A stretch of 35,935 nucleotides of DNA from NCBI GenBank assembly GCA_002790835.1, contig PFVX01000010.1:1-35935 (forward strand), read 5' to 3'. Both the position numbers and the translations under genes were made by a program. Below the pieces are notes generated by a model. That model worked only from the letters and a program-made list of their open reading frames with translations. It ran no database searches and was not told where the DNA came from. The stretch comes from a bacterium CG_4_9_14_3_um_filter_65_15 (GTDB taxonomy: Bacteria > Krumholzibacteriota > Krumholzibacteriia > LZORAL124-64-63). Positions 33,045 through 35,935 of the stretch are shown one piece after another (position 1 is the first letter of the stretch; every line of letters begins with the position of its first letter).

Positions 33045-33428
33045 TTACGAGGACGAGTTGGGCAAGGGGATGGGTCGGCCGGAATCGTCGACGTTGACGT
33101 AGGTGACCTCCGCTTCGGTCACCCCGACGGTGCCGCTGCCGTCGCGGCGCAGGGCCTCCACCGTCACGCGCACCTCGATCGATGTCCGTCCCGTCCGGGT
33201 CACTTCGGCGAAAAAGCTGACCAGGTCGCCCACCTGGACCGGTTCGTGGAAGACCACCTGGTCCATGGCCACGGTGACGAGACGGCGACAGCCTCCCGCG
33301 ATGGCCGCCACGGCCCCGGCCTGGTCGATGTGGCTGAGGATCACCCCGCCGAAGATGGTGCCGTGGTGGTTGGTGTCCCGGGGCATCATCAGCACGCGGA
33401 TGGCGGGTTGGCGGGGATGGTCGGACAT
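33045..33428 (-). CDS. Acyl-CoA thioesterase, YciA/4HBT hotdog family
   Basis: It hydrolyses acyl-CoA thioesters in the cytoplasm. The 127-residue hotdog protein has the helix-leading block [19 protein letters not shown], with the asparagine-histidine pair and the acidic Asp in the central helix. It then has [20 protein letters not shown] and [12 protein letters not shown] strands. This is close to YciA-like hexameric thioesterases. The ATG at 33428 has AGGAG seven bases upstream, and a 16-residue extension is not conserved in type. It ends about 75 bases upstream of the peptidase start and may share its transcript. Confidence 0.87.
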   Translation of the reverse strand: MSDHPRQPAIRVLMMPRDTNHHGTIFGGVILSHIDQAGAVAAIAGGCRRLVTVAMDQVVFHEPVQVGDLVSFFAEVTRTGRTSIEVRVTVEALRRDGSGTVGVTEAEVTYVNVDDSGRPIPLPNSSS

Positions 33429-33531
33429 GATTCGGCTCCTGTGCTGGTTTCTCCACAACTCCGGGACGCGACTCACCCCAAGATTACTTCAGGCGTCCCC
33501 ATGGGGAAAGCCCAGGTTTCCCGGCTCCCGC

Positions 33532-33576
33532 TTGCGGTTGCGGCGGCATATGGGATATTGTGACTTTCATCCCATA
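33532..33576 (+). promoter_or_regulatory. Candidate promoter with overlapping inverted repeat upstream of moaC
   Basis: TATGGGAT (33549-33556) and ATCCCATA (33569-33576) form a perfect 8-base inverted repeat spaced by 12 bases, just before the moaC ribosome binding site. A possible promoter, TTGCGG (33532) - 16 bases - GATATT (33554-33559), overlaps the left arm, so a bound repressor could block it. The same arms could also form a hairpin in RNA. It does not match the known ModE operator pattern. Confidence 0.4.
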
Positions 33577-33589
33577 ACCGGAGGTCACG

Positions 33590-34075
33590 ATGGGGTTCAA
33601 CCACTTCGATGACAAAGGCAACGCCTGGATGGTGGACGTCTCGGGCAAGCAGAAGACCCTGCGCGAAGCGCAGGTCGAGGCCGTGGTTCATCTCGGCTGC
33701 GATTTGCTGGCCCGGGTCGTGGGAGAAGGCACCGCCAAGGGCGACGTGCTGGGCACCGCCCGGCTGGCGGGCATCGCGGCGGTGAAGAAGACTGCGGATC
33801 TTATCCCGCTGGCCCATCCTTTGGCCTTGCACCATGCCTCCATTGCCTTTGAAGCCGATTCGCAGGCGGGCACGCTGCGCGTGCGCTGCACCGTCAAGGC
33901 CATCGAGCGCACCGGAGTGGAGATGGAAGCCATGACCGGCGCCACGGTGGCGGCGCTCACGGTCTACGACATGTGCAAGGGCGTCAAACGCGACATCACC
34001 ATCGGTCCGGTGCGGCTGCTGCACAAGAGCGGTGGACGCAGCGGGACCTACCAGGCGCCGGAGGATGGTTCATGA
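33590..34075 (+). CDS. moaC: Cyclic pyranopterin monophosphate synthase MoaC
   Basis: With MoaA it makes cyclic pyranopterin monophosphate, the first intermediate of molybdenum cofactor. The 161-residue protein has all family blocks: ADLIPLAHPLALHH (substrate His residues), RTGVEMEAMTGATVAALTVY and DMCKGVKRDITI followed by VRLLHKSGGRSGTY. GGAGG lies five bases before the ATG. It overlaps the mog gene as ATGA, and the product could supply the nearby molybdenum hydroxylase. moaA is not in the window. Confidence 0.97.
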   Translation: MGFNHFDDKGNAWMVDVSGKQKTLREAQVEAVVHLGCDLLARVVGEGTAKGDVLGTARLAGIAAVKKTADLIPLAHPLALHHASIAFEADSQAGTLRVRCTVKAIERTGVEMEAMTGATVAALTVYDMCKGVKRDITIGPVRLLHKSGGRSGTYQAPEDGS

Positions 34076-34584
34076 GCGCCCCCCCTTTGCGGGCGGGCGT
34101 GCTGGTGCTCAGCGACAAGGGCAGCCGCGGCGAGCGCAAGGACACGGCGGGCCCGGCTCTGGTGAATTTCCTGAAAGAACATGGCGTTCCGGATGCGATG
34201 CTGGAATTGTTGCCCGATGACCGGGATGCCATCGTCCATAAGCTTCGCTTCTGGGCCGACGACGAGTGCTACGCGCTCGTATTGACCTGCGGCGGCACCG
34301 GCATCTCGCTCCGGGACGTCACTCCCGAGGCCACGCTCGAGGTCATCACCCGCGAACTGCCGGGCTTCGGCGAGCGCATGCGCGCGGCAAACTTCGCCCA
34401 GACACCCCACGCCCTGGTCAGCCGCGCCCTGGCCGGCACCCGCGGCCGGACCCTGATCATCAACCTGCCGGGCAGTCCGCGCGCCGCGCTGGAAAACATC
34501 GAGGCGGTCTGGGCCGCGGTTCCCCATCTGATTGACAAGCTGCAGGGCGATGACGCCGACTGCGCTCCCCGGGACGAGGGTTAG
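34072..34584 (+). CDS. Molybdopterin adenylyltransferase, MogA/MoaB family
   Basis: It adenylates molybdopterin so that molybdate can be inserted. The 170-residue protein starts with LRAGVLVLSDKGSRGERKDTAG and has the signature VLTCGGTGISLRDVTPEA, with a C-terminal IINLPGSPRAALENIEAV block. Both are standard for the MoCF_biosynth domain. It starts in the ATGA overlap with moaC; a start at 33973 would lie inside moaC. MogA and MoaB cannot be separated safely by eye. Confidence 0.92.
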   Translation: MSAPPLRAGVLVLSDKGSRGERKDTAGPALVNFLKEHGVPDAMLELLPDDRDAIVHKLRFWADDECYALVLTCGGTGISLRDVTPEATLEVITRELPGFGERMRAANFAQTPHALVSRALAGTRGRTLIINLPGSPRAALENIEAVWAAVPHLIDKLQGDDADCAPRDEG

Positions 34585-34607
34585 GTCTGGAGCGCGGCCG
34601 GGCAGGC

Positions 34608-35486
34608 GTGATCTACGGAGCCTCCGCCTTCATGTGGTGGGGGTTCGCGCCGCTGTACTTCAAGGCCGTGGGGGCGGCGATGCCCACCGAGGTGCTGGCC
34701 CACCGCATCATCTGGTCTTGCCTGTTCCTGCTGGTGCTGCTGAAGGTCCGCGGCAGGTTCGTCGATTTTCGCGCCATGCTGCGCGACCGGCGCACCCTGC
34801 TGATCCTCTCGGGCACCACCCTCCTGATCACCGTCAACTGGCTGCTGTTCATCTGGGCCATCGCCAACGCGCGCCTGCTGGAGGCGAGCCTGGGCTACTT
34901 CATCAACCCGCTGGTGAATGTCCTGCTGGGCTTCGTCATCTTCCGGGAACGACTCCGGCCCCGCCAGGTCGTCGCCGTGGCGCTGGCCGCCGCCGGGGTG
35001 GCCTGGATGGCACTGGGCGGGGTGGGGGTGCCGCTGATCTCCATCACCCTGGCGGTGTCCTTCGGCCTGTACGGCATGCTGCGGCGCATCGTGCCGGTCA
35101 GCGGCATGGTCGGGCTGACGGCCGAGACCCTGTTGCTGCTGCCCTGGGCGGTGCTCTGGCTGGGGATCCTCGAGAAGCGCGGGGAGTTGGCCTTCGGGCA
35201 CGGCGGCCCTTTGCTGACCGTGTTGCTGGGGAGTGCGGGTTGGATAACGGCGCTGCCCCTGATCTGGTTCACCGAAGGAGCCAAGCGCCTCCGCTACGCC
35301 ACCCTGGGCTTTTTGCTGTATCTGGCGCCGACCTTCCAGTTCCTGCTGGCGGTGGTCGCGTTCGGCGAACCCTTCACCCGGCAGCACGCCGTGTCGTTCG
35401 GGTTCATCTGGGCCGCGCTGGCGCTCTACTCGTTCGATACCTGGCAGGGTCTGCGGCCGCGCAACCCGGCACGCGCTTCTGCGTAG
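34608..35486 (+). CDS. rarD: RarD-type permease, EamA/DMT superfamily
   Basis: A predicted inner-membrane transporter with about ten helices in two EamA repeats, for example MWWGFAPLYFKAVG, ALAAAGVAWMALGG, TLLLLPWAVLWLGIL and LLYLAPTFQFLLAVVAFGE. SAFMWWGFAPLYFK and AHRIIWSCLFLLVLL match RarD. Its substrate is unknown. A GTG at 34608 gives 292 residues but leaves only three residues before the first helix and lacks a good ribosome site. A CTG at 34587, six bases after GAGGG, would add seven residues and look more like family N-termini. It starts within 24 bases of the mog stop and is probably co-transcribed. Confidence 0.87.
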   Translation: MIYGASAFMWWGFAPLYFKAVGAAMPTEVLAHRIIWSCLFLLVLLKVRGRFVDFRAMLRDRRTLLILSGTTLLITVNWLLFIWAIANARLLEASLGYFINPLVNVLLGFVIFRERLRPRQVVAVALAAAGVAWMALGGVGVPLISITLAVSFGLYGMLRRIVPVSGMVGLTAETLLLLPWAVLWLGILEKRGELAFGHGGPLLTVLLGSAGWITALPLIWFTEGAKRLRYATLGFLLYLAPTFQFLLAVVAFGEPFTRQHAVSFGFIWAALALYSFDTWQGLRPRNPARASA

Positions 35487-35511
35487 GGGATCAATCTTCC
35501 GGTATGAATAT

Positions 35512-35530
35512 TATCCGCTCCCGGCGGATA
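35512..35530 (+). terminator. Short hairpin between rarD and the small membrane protein
   Basis: TATCCGC and GCGGATA form a perfect 7-bp stem with a 5-base loop, 26 bases after the rarD stop. No T-run follows, so it may be an attenuator or mRNA-end structure rather than a true terminator. Confidence 0.35.
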
Positions 35531-35573
35531 TCATGCCCGATTCCGTCACCTGGTCCCAGTCCGGAGGGTATTC

Positions 35574-35804
35574 ATGATCCGCACGCTGCGCTCGCTCCGC
35601 TTCCTGTTCACCGCGCCCCTGATCCTGCTGATGCTGGTGGTCATCAACTGGATGACGAGCCCCGGGGACTGGTGGGTGCAGTGGGCGGCCCTGGGCATCG
35701 GCATCGCTTGGGTGATCGCCCTGATGCGGGTGATCCGCGCCGCGATCCTCGTCGGTGGCGCGACGGCCCTGGCGGCGTGGTGGATGAAACGACGAAGTAA
35801 TTAG
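35574..35804 (+). CDS. Small two-helix membrane protein (2TM-type), hypothetical
   Basis: The 76-residue protein starts with basic residues (MIRTLRSLRF) and has a helix at about 10-27, a Trp-rich turn (DWWVQWAA) and a second helix at about 39-69, ending in KRRSN. The layout suits a 2TM-domain-like protein with both ends in the cytoplasm. GGAGGG lies before the ATG. No function can be assigned. It probably belongs to the end of the moaC-mog-rarD run. Confidence 0.7.
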   Translation: MIRTLRSLRFLFTAPLILLMLVVINWMTSPGDWWVQWAALGIGIAWVIALMRVIRAAILVGGATALAAWWMKRRSN

Positions 35805-35935
35805 TTCAGGATAATATGGACTTGACGCAAATTGGTGAAACTGTTTACGGAAGATAGCAGTCTGCAAACCAGGTTTTATCTAGAGCCTGTCCCTCTACAG
35901 CCTACCGCTTTGATCACAATCGGTTAGCGAGAAAA
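35805..35935. other. AT-richer sequence at the window end, no gene recognised
   Basis: These 131 bases are clearly more AT-rich than the rest. A TTGACG (from 35821) is visible, but no matching -10 is convincing. It could be a promoter region of the next gene outside the window. Confidence 0.4.

Overview
The window is about 36 kb of GC-rich bacterial chromosome with compact, mostly well-formed genes and strong GGAGG-type ribosome binding sites. Three things hint at the lineage: a futalosine-type menaquinone pathway (mqnA, mqnC), a secreted protein ending in an NPFNPET-type FlgD/Por-like sorting domain, and a hybrid type II secretion/type IV pilus operon. Together they suggest a Gram-negative, probably uncultured bacterium of the FCB side of the tree (Krumholzibacteriota, Eisenbacteria or Latescibacterota-like). 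This placement is inference; no rRNA gene is present to test it.

Layout. Bases 1-551 hold the 5' part of an IS1182/IS5-like transposase gene and a probable IS end, lying right next to manC. Bases 595-3455 (minus) carry two nucleotide-sugar genes for surface polysaccharide (manC and a UDP-HexNAc dehydrogenase). Bases 3719-6687 (plus) form a tight mqnA-mqnC-sulfotransferase run. A lipoprotein with a TIM-barrel glycosidase look follows and converges with a minus-strand pair, a PLP-dependent gamma-lyase and a RelA/SpoT-like protein. Next come a GT4 glycosyltransferase (minus), an orphan membrane histidine kinase (plus), a sirtuin remnant with an internal deletion (minus), a membrane-anchored HExxH peptidase, a small sorting-domain protein and a 751-residue GreA fusion protein.

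Bases 18141-26465 are the core of the window: a seven-gene operon coding for GspE/MshE ATPase, GspF/MshG platform protein, an unusual triple-domain pseudopilin with a Gly/Asn-rich tail, a PilM-PilN fusion, PilO-like, PilP/GspC-like and MshL/PilQ-like secretin proteins. A second pseudopilin gene converges on it across a 13-bp-stem hairpin. A sigma-54-like element (GG-N10-GC) lies upstream of the operon, and a nearly identical copy lies upstream of the lipoprotein gene at 6776.

Bases 27391-33428 (minus) carry an SDR oxidoreductase, a two-gene molybdenum hydroxylase of the isoquinoline 1-oxidoreductase type (Tat-exported large subunit plus 2Fe-2S subunit), a secreted S9 peptidase and a hotdog thioesterase. 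Bases 33590-35804 (plus) carry moaC-mog (molybdenum cofactor synthesis, fitting the nearby molybdoenzyme), a RarD-type permease and a small membrane protein.

The most unusual features are the triple GspG-like pseudopilin and its operon, the RelA/SpoT-like protein paired with a gamma-lyase, the sulfotransferase joined to menaquinone genes, the GreA fusion and the collapsed sirtuin.
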